A stretch of 54,801 bases of DNA from CALKMS01 sp036796755. GTDB lineage: Bacteria > Actinomycetota > Aquicultoria > SKW223 > CALKMS01. The notes under the pieces are model-generated. The model was not told the DNA's origin and did not search any database. It saw nothing but the letters and a program-made list of their open reading frames with translations. Positions 7,588 to 16,287 of this stretch are shown here, piece by piece; the first letter of the stretch is position 1; every line of letters begins with the position of its first letter. The position numbers were made by a program, and so were the translations under genes. The stretch spans positions 1 to 54,801 of the forward strand of contig DAIRCJ010000002.1 of assembly GCA_036796755.1 (NCBI GenBank), in the 5' to 3' direction.

Positions 7588-10500
7588 TCAGGGTTGACTC
7601 TGGAGAGGGAAGCCCAGCGGTGTTTGCTTTTCTTGAGGAGAGATGATGAGGTGAGGGGCGGTATGTCCCCGATGACAAGCAGCGCAAAGGTCGCTATCGG
7701 CTTCAGCTCCACCAGGGGGAAGTTTAAACTCGGGAGATATACTTAAGTATCCGTCGGTACTGGTTGACTTAACTCGGTAATAATAAATGGTGTTGGTTGC
7801 CAGATTAGTCAGAGTTACCAGATGATTGGTAGTGTAGGTGTAATTGACTGCAGACTGATAAGCATAAGGAGCAGTGGGGCTGGGATGGGTGGTAGTGTCG
7901 TAAACGACCTGAGAAGTACCAGAAATGTCGGTTGTCCAGGTAATGGTAGTGTAAGTATAGGGAGGAGCAGTAGCTTCTCGGTCAAAATAGATGTGTTTAG
8001 CCCAGATGTTGGAGATAACCGGCCCTCCAGCTGTGGTGGTGTTAGGAGAAAACTCAGAAGTTGAAGGGTCAGGGTCAATGGTTAGAGCAGTCAAAATGGT
8101 TTCGTGAGTTACTCCCTTATTTTGAACATTCAGGACGAAAGAGAAAGAGTTGGTAGAAGTGGTTTCTCCCGAACCAAGATAAAAACTTCCTTCGCCATAG
8201 CCTGCCAAGTCTCCGCCGGACTTATAAACTTCCACCGTACAGCCGGCAAAATTTTTGCCTGCCGGGTCTGTTCCAATGTAACCTTCCAGATAAAGATTCC
8301 AGCCGCGAGCGTCAAGCTCGGCCCGGGTAATTATCGGATAGTCAGTTTCTTTGTTAGGGAAAGAAGGGTCTGTCGTGCCATTATTAGAGGTGACGGTGGA
8401 GTCATCAGATAAGTCTATTGGAAGAACTGAGCTGTTGGAGAAAGTGTTCTGAGTAATTTTTATGCCATTGCCAGAAGAAACGGATACCCCTTTGTTGTTT
8501 TGCTCAAGCCGATTTTTTTCAAGGGTTACCCGGGAGTCAGCAGCTTCCTCGTTCTTTAAACTTAATTTTGGTTCCGGGTAAGCAAGCTGTCGGTTTTGAA
8601 GAAGCCCGCAAGTCTGCTCTTCATCATTTAAAGAAGCATCTTCAAAGTAAGCATAGACTGGTTTTGATGCGTGAATTAAGCTTCCCGCGGGAATGTAAAC
8701 TCCTGAGGCGGTAGAACCGAAGAAGAACTTGCCGGGGTAATCTCCTGAAGCTTGAACCGAAACCACAGGTGCTTGAGTTGTTCCATCTGGCTCTTCAATC
8801 CAGATGCTGGTATCGGGGTAGGGAGCTGAAATAGCTACATACTGAGCATCAACCGGGATGCCCAGACAAATATTCAAGTTTGTTCTCTCAAAGAAGGTGG
8901 TTGATTCTAGCCCATCTCCGTCCGCTTGCTGGATGACGCCGATGGGGTTGCTGGCAATTAAATGAATTGAGGGTCCTGAACCCTGAGCTCCAAAAGGGTA
9001 TGGAGCCAGAGTTGCCAGGTTAACGCTCTGCCCCCGATTAAGAGTGAAGTTGACAGCAGTTTGAGTTCCGCTTTCATAAGCGAGGTAAGCCGTGACTGAA
9101 GTATTGTTAGCCAGAGCCGCTACATAAGCGTTTTGCGAACCAACCCCGAAAAGTTCAGTTGAGGCCGGATGCATTACAAAACTATCAGAGGGGGAAGCGT
9201 CGTAGGTTGCCAGAACCGGAGCTTCACTTTCAATTATCACTACTCGGGGGGAAGCTCCAATGGTGTAGTGAAGAGATTCTCCTCTGGCTACCTGAGTGGT
9301 AACCGAGCTGCTGAGAGTTCCGGTGGTGAGGTAGACACTGATGGTTAAACTGGTGTCAGTGAAAGGAGAAAGGATGTCAATTTGGGGGGTGTTTCTTTGA
9401 GCAGGGTAAACAAAGCGGGTGGAAGCAAAGGAGAGAGGAACCAGGGTTTCGGAGACATCAGTGATAAAAGCGGAACAAAGGGGTTTGTTGGAGCTAAAAG
9501 AAGTGGTGGGAGAGAGAGTGTTGCTGAGAAAGGTATGAGTTTCGCCCGGGTTCAGAGCTACAGTTTCTCCGCTGGCATCATTTCTAATGATAGTAGCGGG
9601 CAGTCCAGCCATTACTTGGAGATTGGAAGTTGCGCTTCTCTGGCTCACTACATACTTGTTGGTTTTAATCTCTGAATAAGAGAAGAGATCATAAGGAAGT
9701 TCCAGAGAAGGAGCCCGGGGGTTTCCGTAAAGGAGAGTGATGGTGGTTACCGAAGAAGGAGGAATGGTGGGAACTTTTACCCAGATGCGCGAGGTTCCAC
9801 TGGTGTCCCAGTTGTGAATCCAGTAATCAAGAGGTTCTCCTTGGCTGGAAAGGAAGCGAATATCACTTCCATCAGGTTGAGCTCGAGAATAATCAAAGTT
9901 TGAAGGGGTAATGGTTACCAGAACCTGATACTCGGTAAGGGTGGTGGTGCCTGAGTAGTCAATGGTTATTGGCTTCTGATAGTGCCAACCCCAGACATTA
10001 ACCCCCCGATTAAATTTCCTTAAGTTGAGATTTTTAAGGCTGGTGTTCAGTCCTTTGACCGTTAAGCCGTCGGCTGAAGAAATCAGGGAGCCGTCCAGAA
10101 CGATCTTTCCCTGGTTGTACTCGGTTTGAGTGCTTCCGTCAATCACTGTTGAACTGTCGGTTAAGTGAGGAAGTTCGCTGGAGAGAGTGATGACAAACTC
10201 CCTGTTCGTGGACTGGTAGTTGGGGTCGGTCTGGGGAATCTTGAAGTTTATGCTCTGTCCCTTTTTAATGGCGGAGGCGTTTAAAAGAGCCTGACGCAGA
10301 GAGCCCTGAATAGTGCGAGCTGAAGAAGGGTCGTCATCGCCGTCACGAGTGTTGACTATTACTTCAAAACTAAAACCAAAATCAATTTCTTCCAGATTTT
10401 CCCCTTCAAGGTCAATCCGGGCAATATGTTCGTAGTTGTTGTCGCTTACCACCGTTGAAGTGGTGAAATTATCTGAGAGGAGAGGGTTCTTTCCGCCCAG

Positions 10501-12282
10501 GCAGGACTCCACCTGATAGCGGCCGTTTAAATACTCTTTAACGTAGGTTTGCTCGGCCCAGACTTCCTCAGCTTTTCTTTCCGGATAAAGACCATTGTTT
10601 TCGGGAGCGGGCTTAATATCGCGGGAGTTTACCACCACATAGTAGGTGTGCCCTTCAACTCCCGGGAGAAAATAGTAGCCTTCAGTGTCGGTTTGGGTTT
10701 CGGTAATAAAAGTATCACCTGAGGTTAACCCCTGATTTCCATCCTTTTCTTCATAAAGCCGAACTCTAACGCCGGCTTTTCCTTCATCCTCTTGAGGGTC
10801 AAAAGCATCACCAGAAGCGTCCGCGTCTTCAAAGACTCTTCCTTTGATAGCCAGAATTTGAACCGTAGGTTCAGGGTCAACTCTTTTAGCTATTGGGAAA
10901 ACACCTTCTTCGCCAAAAGCCAGAAAGTAAACATCTTCCCCGGTGTGGGCGGTAGTGCCTTCCATTCCTGTTCCCCGAGTGTAGTCTTCTTCCACAGCCA
11001 CCTGGAAAGTTTGGGTAGTCTCGTTTCGATAGCGAAGTTCTGAGTTGTCGCCTCCGTCATAACTTCCCAGAGAAAGCAAAAGAATAGGAGGCGAGGAAAA
11101 GTTTTGACTGAAATTAACCGTGGTCCAGCCATTTCCAATTCCCACCACGTTATCGTAGGATATTCCTATCTGGTAAGGGGTAGGTGTAGAGTCGTTGGTC
11201 TGGTTAGGAATGGTTCCGGTAGTACTTTCGGTTAAACCTTTTCTTTCTAGGGCAATCCAGGCTATGGTTTCAGTAGTAAATCTTTGGGTGTTATTATTAT
11301 ATTCTTCTTCCAGGGCAACTTGAAAGGAGCGATCGTTGTCTCTCAAATCCTGAAGCCTGGTTTTTACTAATCTTGCTTCTTGAGTAAGGTCGTTTGAACT
11401 CATTGGCTGGGCAAAAACCACCGGGTCGCTACCAGTTGAAGAGTAGTTAAGAGAAAAGCTTTGAGTGTCCCAAACATCAGGGGCAACATTGGCTCCTACG
11501 GTGGAGCGGGTCTCATATTTCTGGGCTTCAATACGAGTCCCATCCAAAAACTGGTAGCTACCTTCATTAAGAATCAGGGCTCCGACTGTTTCAGTTGGGT
11601 GAACATTATCTCTCAAGCTACACTCAATAACCCTCAAGAAAAAGGAGGTTGAAGTGGTGTCTTTTATTCTGACCACTGCGCTTTCAGCATTGTTATAGGA
11701 AAGATGTTGAGCAATGACAACTGGGTTGGTGAAGGTGGTGGAAAGAGAAACATTATCCCAGGTCCAGGTAGAGGGGTTGTTTCCGTTTTCTCCGGTAAGG
11801 GTGGTATTGGTTGTGTTTATCCTTCGAATCTCCAGGAAGTCCATAGTTTCTTCTAGATTGCTTTCGGGAAGGGCTGAGGAGTTTCCATAGTAAAGGTCAA
11901 TTCTTTTGGTTTCATTTGGGGAAAGATGAGGGATTTTTACCCAGATTACGGCTTCGCTTCCGTAAGCCCACCTTTCAATCCAGTAAGGAAGAAAATTCCC
12001 GTTTTCCATAAATCTGAGGTCAGAACCGTCCGGGTTTGCTCCGGCAAAGTTGAAGTTGTTGGGGTTAAGAACTACCTTTACCTGATAGTCGTAAAGGTCT
12101 ATACCGGCTCTTTCTTTTATCTCTATTACTTTGTGATAAGCCCAGCCAGGAAGTTGAGCCTGGGTAAAAGGGGCGCTGAGAATGATTACCGAAACTGCTA
12201 CTGCAAATATAAAAGGTAAGTAAGGGGTGGGCTTACTTACCTTGCTAATTTTTAAAGCAAACTTTTTAAATGGTTCTTTCAT
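7588..12282 (-). CDS. Giant secreted multidomain protein with C-terminal CxxCH haem motif
   Basis: 1564 residues. Signal peptide about 1-42. Domain order by eye: DUF2341 (about 46-140); Asn/Thr-rich repeats with WIALERKG-type blades (150-460); SdrD-B-like (about 477-555, RVFEDADASGD); CSLREA-like linker (GSLRQALLNA, about 655); start of a right-handed beta-helix (700-760); a second DUF2341 (about 765-860) and a large beta-rich region (880-1240); the beta-helix resumes (about 1255-1310, RVTLEKNRLEQNNKGV); fibronectin III (about 1420-1525). It ends with C1533-AA-C1536-H1537, a c-type haem attachment motif followed by only 27 residues. It could be a surface or sheath protein with one haem, or a multihaem protein truncated at its C-terminus. 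A -10 box sits six bases above the ATG. Confidence 0.8.
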   Translation of the reverse strand: MKEPFKKFALKISKVSKPTPYLPFIFAVAVSVIILSAPFTQAQLPGWAYHKVIEIKERAGIDLYDYQVKVVLNPNNFNFAGANPDGSDLRFMENGNFLPYWIERWAYGSEAVIWVKIPHLSPNETKRIDLYYGNSSALPESNLEETMDFLEIRRINTTNTTLTGENGNNPSTWTWDNVSLSTTFTNPVVIAQHLSYNNAESAVVRIKDTTSTSFFLRVIECSLRDNVHPTETVGALILNEGSYQFLDGTRIEAQKYETRSTVGANVAPDVWDTQSFSLNYSSTGSDPVVFAQPMSSNDLTQEARLVKTRLQDLRDNDRSFQVALEEEYNNNTQRFTTETIAWIALERKGLTESTTGTIPNQTNDSTPTPYQIGISYDNVVGIGNGWTTVNFSQNFSSPPILLLSLGSYDGGDNSELRYRNETTQTFQVAVEEDYTRGTGMEGTTAHTGEDVYFLAFGEEGVFPIAKRVDPEPTVQILAIKGRVFEDADASGDAFDPQEDEGKAGVRVRLYEEKDGNQGLTSGDTFITETQTDTEGYYFLPGVEGHTYYVVVNSRDIKPAPENNGLYPERKAEEVWAEQTYVKEYLNGRYQVESCLGGKNPLLSDNFTTSTVVSDNNYEHIARIDLEGENLEEIDFGFSFEVIVNTRDGDDDPSSARTIQGSLRQALLNASAIKKGQSINFKIPQTDPNYQSTNREFVITLSSELPHLTDSSTVIDGSTQTEYNQGKIVLDGSLISSADGLTVKGLNTSLKNLNLRKFNRGVNVWGWHYQKPITIDYSGTTTLTEYQVLVTITPSNFDYSRAQPDGSDIRFLSSQGEPLDYWIHNWDTSGTSRIWVKVPTIPPSSVTTITLLYGNPRAPSLELPYDLFSYSEIKTNKYVVSQRSATSNLQVMAGLPATIIRNDASGETVALNPGETHTFLSNTLSPTTSFSSNKPLCSAFITDVSETLVPLSFASTRFVYPAQRNTPQIDILSPFTDTSLTISVYLTTGTLSSSVTTQVARGESLHYTIGASPRVVIIESEAPVLATYDASPSDSFVMHPASTELFGVGSQNAYVAALANNTSVTAYLAYESGTQTAVNFTLNRGQSVNLATLAPYPFGAQGSGPSIHLIASNPIGVIQQADGDGLESTTFFERTNLNICLGIPVDAQYVAISAPYPDTSIWIEEPDGTTQAPVVSVQASGDYPGKFFFGSTASGVYIPAGSLIHASKPVYAYFEDASLNDEEQTCGLLQNRQLAYPEPKLSLKNEEAADSRVTLEKNRLEQNNKGVSVSSGNGIKITQNTFSNSSVLPIDLSDDSTVTSNNGTTDPSFPNKETDYPIITRAELDARGWNLYLEGYIGTDPAGKNFAGCTVEVYKSGGDLAGYGEGSFYLGSGETTSTNSFSFVLNVQNKGVTHETILTALTIDPDPSTSEFSPNTTTAGGPVISNIWAKHIYFDREATAPPYTYTTITWTTDISGTSQVVYDTTTHPSPTAPYAYQSAVNYTYTTNHLVTLTNLATNTIYYYRVKSTSTDGYLSISPEFKLPPGGAEADSDLCAACHRGHTAPHLIISPQEKQTPLGFPLQSQP

Positions 12283-12288
12283 ACTGCA

Positions 12289-12294
12289 ATTATG
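12289..12294 (-). promoter_or_regulatory. -10 box six bases above the giant gene
   Basis: Minus-strand CATAAT at 12289-12294 precedes the ATG (12282) by six bases, again leaving no room for a leader or ribosome site. No convincing -35 hexamer is found 16-18 bases upstream. Confidence 0.35.
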
Positions 12295-12846
12295 AACCCT
12301 GTTTTTCTCTGCTACCTTTGAGCTGCTCTTATAATTTCGGGAACTGCTTTTCTTATTTTACCACATAAAGGTGGCAGGTAAAAGGATTTTTTGCTGGTTT
12401 AAGTTTTTTTGCCAGTTTTTTTCTTTTGAGTTAGTTTTTAGGTGCCTGTTTTTTCCCGGACATTAAAAACACCTGTTTAAATTGGCGAATTAAGTTTTCT
12501 TCCGGGCTTATTTTCTCTCTTTTTGCTTTTCGTCATTGCTACTAAGTTGCCAGCAAGGATTTGAAAGCAAAAGCTTCGACTTCTTTGCCTTATTATTCCA
12601 GCCAGCGCGGTTCGCCCGTAGGTTATGAGAATTTGAAAGTCTCCTTCTTTTTCTAACTTCTCAAATCTCCCTCTTAGAATTTAAAGGGGGAGATTTTAAA
12701 CAAAGGAGTGGAAGAATTGAGAAGAAAAAAAATTAAAAATAAGATTTTTTTTTACCAGTTCAGAATAGTTGAGGAGGTTTGGCCTTCGGGTTTGTCCCCG
12801 GATTAAAGGTTAAAGCAAATTGGGTTTTTTTAATCGTCATCTATTG
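12295..12846. other. Divergent intergenic region, 0.55 kb
   Basis: No coding region, tRNA or repeat array is visible. An imperfectly closed inverted repeat occurs at 12663-12696: AAATCTCCC pairs with GGGAGATTT around a 16-base loop. The region separates the giant minus-strand gene from the plus-strand DUF4418 operon. AT-rich, with T-runs near 12390-12460 on the plus strand. It could contain a small RNA, but nothing in sequence demands it. Confidence 0.4.
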
Positions 12847-12852
12847 TATAAT
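12847..12852 (+). promoter_or_regulatory. -10 box of the DUF4418-ABC operon
   Basis: A perfect TATAAT lies 33 bases before the ATG at 12885; the matching -35 is poor. A strong GGGGGAG ribosome site (12874-12880) precedes the ATG, so this operon has an ordinary leader. Confidence 0.45.
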
Positions 12853-12884
12853 TTTTGAGGGAATTGAGAGAAAGGGGGAGTTTG

Positions 12885-13307
12885 ATGGTTTCACTATTAG
12901 TTATTATTCTCGGTATTTTAGTAGCAGTTATTCCTCACTATGTTTTTCCTGTCTGTGCTTACTATGGCAAGCTTATTGAAACTAAAGGGGGAGGGCTGGT
13001 TCCTATGGCCTGCACCTACACAGCCCGAGCTGAAACAATAATCGGAGTTGGAATAGCCATTCTCGGTGTGATGCTCTGGCTAGCTAAGGAAAAAGAGACG
13101 CGCCTTTACCTTTCAATTTTAGTGGCGGCTAAGGGTCTGGCAGTTGCTCTTACTCCAGAAGTTATCGGTTACTGCAAATCTCCTTCAATGCCTTGTGTTT
13201 CCGGGACTGTTCCTGCCTTAAGGATTGCGGCGGGAGCTATCCTTTTGCTTGGAGTGGTCAGTCTTGTTTTTGAGCTAAAGGGGAAAAAGGCAAAAGAGAT
13301 TGCTTAA
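12885..13307 (+). CDS. DUF4418 family membrane protein
   Basis: 140 residues from the ATG at 12885, chosen over an in-frame TTG at 12855 because GGGGGAG sits 4 bases upstream of it. Four hydrophobic helices (about 3-20, 50-66, 73-90, 110-128) with conserved cysteines between them: one in FPVCAYYGK, MACTYTARAE, and two in GYCKSPSMPC. These match DUF4418, whose members tend to precede an FtsX-like permease and an ATPase, as here. Paired extracytoplasmic cysteines suggest metal or disulfide chemistry, but no function is established. It overlaps the permease gene by eight bases, so translation is probably coupled. Confidence 0.78.
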   Translation: MVSLLVIILGILVAVIPHYVFPVCAYYGKLIETKGGGLVPMACTYTARAETIIGVGIAILGVMLWLAKEKETRLYLSILVAAKGLAVALTPEVIGYCKSPSMPCVSGTVPALRIAAGAILLLGVVSLVFELKGKKAKEIA

Positions 13308-14514
13308 AAAGTGTTTTGGCTTAATCCTTAGAGACCTCTGGTTTTACTTAGAAGTTAACCTTTTTCTGGTTTTAGCTGTTTCTTTAATTGCTGCTCTTCT
13401 TTTTTTTCAGCTGGTTCTGGCAAGTTCAGCAAACCAGGCAATTAATGTTGGCTTTTCTCTTTTAAACGCTGATTTTCTTTTAGTTCCCGCAGGAAAAGGA
13501 GAGAAAGTATCAAGGGCTCTGGTTACGGGAGAGCCAGTTAAATTTTACTTTTCTGACGAAGGAATTTCTGAAAGGTTGAGAAAGGTCAAGGTGGTGGAAA
13601 GGGTGGCGCCTTTGCTTATTATTGAGTCTGCTCCGGCTTCTTGCTGTACAGCCGGTAATGTTTTGTTAGTGGCGATAGACCCTGAACTTGACTTTTCTCT
13701 TTCTCCCTGGATAAAGAAAAAAATCGGGGGAAAGCTGGGAAAAGACGAGTTGATAGTGGGAAATAATGTTAAGCGCCCCCTTGGCCTTAACTTGCGTTTC
13801 TACAATCATCGCTTCAAAGTAAAGGGGGCACTGGAGCCAGTTGGCCTTGGCTTTTATGACAACGGTGTTTTTATGAGGCTTGCCGATGCTTACCGGATGG
13901 CTGAAGAGACAAAATATAAAAAGTTCACCCGACGTCTGAATATAAAATCGGGCGAAGTTTCGGCTTTGCTGATTCAGCAAAAGTCAGGTTTCCACCGGGA
14001 GGAAGTTAAAAGTTTGCTTAAAAAAGAAGCTTTGGGGCTTGAAATAGTGGAGCTTAATCCGCTGGCAGCCCGAGCTCGCCAGAAGCTTTCTCGGGTCTCC
14101 ACTCTACTTGAGGTTTATTTTATCTTTTTTTCCCTGGTTCTGTTGCTGATTTTAAGTCTGGTCTTTTATCTTCAGCTTTTAAGAAGGGAAAGAACCCTGG
14201 GGATGCTGGAAGCTCTGGGAGCCAGTCGTAAAACTCTTTATCTTCTGGTTGTTTCCGAAGTGGGTCTTGTGGGTTTGCTGGCCGGCTTTTTGGGAGCCTT
14301 GGTTGGTTGGATGATCCTTAACTCTTTTTATCTTTATCTTCTTAACCACCTTGAGATTCCCTTTGTTTTTCCTTCGAACCCGGCTTTGTTTAAAGCTTTT
14401 TTGATTGTGATTTTAACCTCTCTTCTTTTTAGTTTTTTAGGGAGCCTTTATGCTCTTTATCGCCTCTGGGGGGAAGAAACTTACAATCTTATCAGGGAGG
14501 GGAAAGGTGGTTAG
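13300..14514 (+). CDS. FtsX/MacB-type ABC permease
   Basis: 404 residues. One N-terminal helix (about 15-42), a large extracytoplasmic domain (45-265), then three C-terminal helices (about 270-298, 318-345, 362-390): the four-helix layout of MacB/LolCE/FtsX permeases. The hinge RRERTLGMLEALGASRKTLYLLV is the usual cytosolic coupling region of this family. The external domain carries an unusual Cys-Cys pair in APASCCTAGN (about 112-121). The start is TTG at 13300, overlapping the DUF4418 gene. With the ATPase downstream it should form a mechanotransmission-type transporter acting on an envelope substrate rather than a classical importer. Confidence 0.85.
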   Translation: MLKKCFGLILRDLWFYLEVNLFLVLAVSLIAALLFFQLVLASSANQAINVGFSLLNADFLLVPAGKGEKVSRALVTGEPVKFYFSDEGISERLRKVKVVERVAPLLIIESAPASCCTAGNVLLVAIDPELDFSLSPWIKKKIGGKLGKDELIVGNNVKRPLGLNLRFYNHRFKVKGALEPVGLGFYDNGVFMRLADAYRMAEETKYKKFTRRLNIKSGEVSALLIQQKSGFHREEVKSLLKKEALGLEIVELNPLAARARQKLSRVSTLLEVYFIFFSLVLLLILSLVFYLQLLRRERTLGMLEALGASRKTLYLLVVSEVGLVGLLAGFLGALVGWMILNSFYLYLLNHLEIPFVFPSNPALFKAFLIVILTSLLFSFLGSLYALYRLWGEETYNLIREGKGG

Positions 14515-15190
14515 AGCTGAAGGTTTAAGCAAAATTTTTGCCCGGGGAGAGGAAAGAGTGGTAGCTTTAAAAGATGTGAGCTTTGAGGTAGAAAAAGGCG
14601 ATTTTGTAGCTGTTTGCGGTCCTTCAGGAAGTGGCAAAACTACCCTTTTAGCTATCATTGGAGGATTAACCCGTCCTACTTCCGGTCTGGTGATAGTTGA
14701 CGGAGTTTACCTTGACTCTCTTTCTCCTAAAGAACTTGCGGCTTTTCGGCGGGAGAAAGTCGGTTTTGCTTTTCAGTTTTCCGGACTTATCCCCTCTTTG
14801 ACTGTTAGGGAAAACATAGCCATTACTTTTCTTTTAGGCGGAAAAGTTGCTTTAAGAAAGGAAGCTGATTTAGCTTCCCGAAGGGTTGAAGAACTGGCTG
14901 AAGAGCTGGGCATTTCTTCCCGTCTTGACGCTTATCCTTCAGAGATTTCGGGTGGAGAAGCCCGACGAGCTTCTCTAGCCCGAGCGCTGGTTAAGTCTCC
15001 TCCTCTTCTTTTAGCTGATGAGCCAACTGGAGACCTGGATGAAGAAAGCGCTGCTTTAATTGAAAAAGTTTTAAAGAAGGTTAATTTCCAGAAAACGACG
15101 GTAATAATGGTCACTCACTCTAGAAAACTGGCAAAAATAGCTAAAAGGACTCTTTATTTAAGAAAGGGAAAGCTTGAAAAAGAAAGTTAG
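14507..15190 (+). CDS. ABC transporter ATPase, LolD/MacB class
   Basis: 227 residues from GTG 14507. This start was chosen over an upstream in-frame ATG because GGGAGGGG lies just before it and the protein then begins at the usual VRAEGLSKIF. Walker A GPSGSGKTT (about 38-46), Q-loop in FAFQFSGLIPSLT, signature SGGEARRASLARAL, Walker B LLLADEPTGDLD and the H-loop VTHS are all present, so it should be active. It powers the preceding permease, with which it overlaps by eight bases. A short GC-poor inverted repeat followed by T-run (15200-15217) may end the operon. Confidence 0.9.
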   Translation: MVRAEGLSKIFARGEERVVALKDVSFEVEKGDFVAVCGPSGSGKTTLLAIIGGLTRPTSGLVIVDGVYLDSLSPKELAAFRREKVGFAFQFSGLIPSLTVRENIAITFLLGGKVALRKEADLASRRVEELAEELGISSRLDAYPSEISGGEARRASLARALVKSPPLLLADEPTGDLDEESAALIEKVLKKVNFQKTTVIMVTHSRKLAKIAKRTLYLRKGKLEKES

Positions 15191-15196
15191 GTTTCC

Positions 15197-15217
15197 TTTT
15201 AAAAGGCCCCTTTTTTC
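15197..15217 (+). terminator. Possible terminator of the ABC operon
   Basis: CCTTTTAAAAGG (15196-15207) can fold back on itself, with further pairing of AAAAGG to CCTTTT, and is followed by TTTTTT. The loop would be very tight, so strength is doubtful. Confidence 0.3.
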
Positions 15218-15234
15218 TCTAAATCACCTTGGAT

Positions 15235-15240
15235 TATACT
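15235..15240 (+). promoter_or_regulatory. -10 box just above purM
   Basis: TATACT ends eight bases before the purM ATG and no ribosome site lies between. The -35 region is merely T-rich. This places the probable transcript start at about 15247, another leaderless candidate. Confidence 0.35.
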
Positions 15241-15248
15241 TGTCTTAG

Positions 15249-16286
15249 ATGATGAAAGAATCCTGGGATTATAAAAAAGCCGGAGTAAATATTGAAGCGG
15301 CTGATAAGGCGATCTCCCTTGCTTTAAGATCAATAAAATCTACAGAAACCCGTGATGTAATTTCTGGAGTGGGCGGTTTTTCTGCTCTTTTTGACCTGGC
15401 TTCCCTTGGTTACCGAAATCCGGTTTTGGCCAGCGCTACTGATGGGGTAGGAACAAAGATAAAAATTGCTCAGGCGGTTGGTAAGCACGACACAGTGGGG
15501 ATAGATCTGGTGGCAATGGTAGTAAACGACCTTTTGACTTCTGGAGCCCGTCCTCTCTTTTTCCTTGACTATATAGCCTGTGGTCAGGTTAGGCTCTCAT
15601 TGGTGAAAGATTTAATAAAAGGAGTAGTTAAAGGTTGTAAACAGGCTGGCTGTGCCTTAATCGGTGGGGAAACGGCGGAAATGCCCGATGTTTATCAGAA
15701 GGGCGAGTACGACTTAGCCGGTTTTGGAGTGGGAATTGTGGAAAGAGAAAAGATAATTCAAGGAAAAGAGATAAAGGAAGGAGACTTAGTTTTGGGTTTA
15801 GCCTCTTCCGGTCTCCATAGTAATGGTTTTTCCCTGGTGAGAAAGCTTTTAGAAGCCAGGAGGATTACTTATGAGGAGCCAGCGCCTTTTTCTAAAAAAA
15901 GCTGGGGAGAGATTTTGCTTACTCCGACCAGAATTTATAGCTTCTCTCTCTTAACTCTTTTTGAAGAGGTGAGAGTTAAGGGAATGGCGCATATTACTGG
16001 AGGTGGTATAAGTTTAAATCTTCCCCGAATACTTCCTCCTGGTTTGCAGGCAGTTATCAGAAAGAGTAGCTGGAAAGTCCCGACAATTTTCCGATGGCTT
16101 CAAGAAGCGGGGAAAATTGAGGAAGAGGAGATGTTTAAGACCTTTAATATGGGAATTGGAATGGTAATTGTTGTTTCTCCCTCCCAGGCGAAAAAAGCCG
16201 AGGAAGTTCTAAAAAGAAAAGGAGAGAAAGTTTATCTGATTGGCGAAGTTACCAGGGGTAAGGCGGGGGTGACTTACCTTAGCTGA
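15249..16286 (+). CDS. purM: Phosphoribosylformylglycinamidine cyclo-ligase (AIR synthetase)
   Basis: 345 residues, the usual PurM length. It closes the imidazole ring, turning FGAM into AIR with ATP, in purine synthesis. Family phrases run in the right order: GVGGFSALFDL (about 40), ASATDGVGTKIKIA (about 61-74, nucleotide and metal loop), GIDLVAMVVNDL, FFLDYIACG, GGETAEMPDVY (about 138), GLASSGLHSNGFSLVRK and HITGGGISLNLPRILP (about 247). Two ATG codons stand in tandem at 15249 and 15252. It opens a plus-strand unit with a PfkB kinase, PurN-like protein, COG4030 protein and purH, all overlapping or within 16 bases. Confidence 0.96.
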   Translation: MMKESWDYKKAGVNIEAADKAISLALRSIKSTETRDVISGVGGFSALFDLASLGYRNPVLASATDGVGTKIKIAQAVGKHDTVGIDLVAMVVNDLLTSGARPLFFLDYIACGQVRLSLVKDLIKGVVKGCKQAGCALIGGETAEMPDVYQKGEYDLAGFGVGIVEREKIIQGKEIKEGDLVLGLASSGLHSNGFSLVRKLLEARRITYEEPAPFSKKSWGEILLTPTRIYSFSLLTLFEEVRVKGMAHITGGGISLNLPRILPPGLQAVIRKSSWKVPTIFRWLQEAGKIEEEEMFKTFNMGIGMVIVVSPSQAKKAEEVLKRKGEKVYLIGEVTRGKAGVTYLS

Positions 16287-16287
16287 A

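Noticed and set aside
12663..12696. Nine-base-pair inverted repeat as a terminator or riboswitch
   Set aside because: No T-run follows on either strand, the loop is long, and neither flanking gene ends there; both start away from it.
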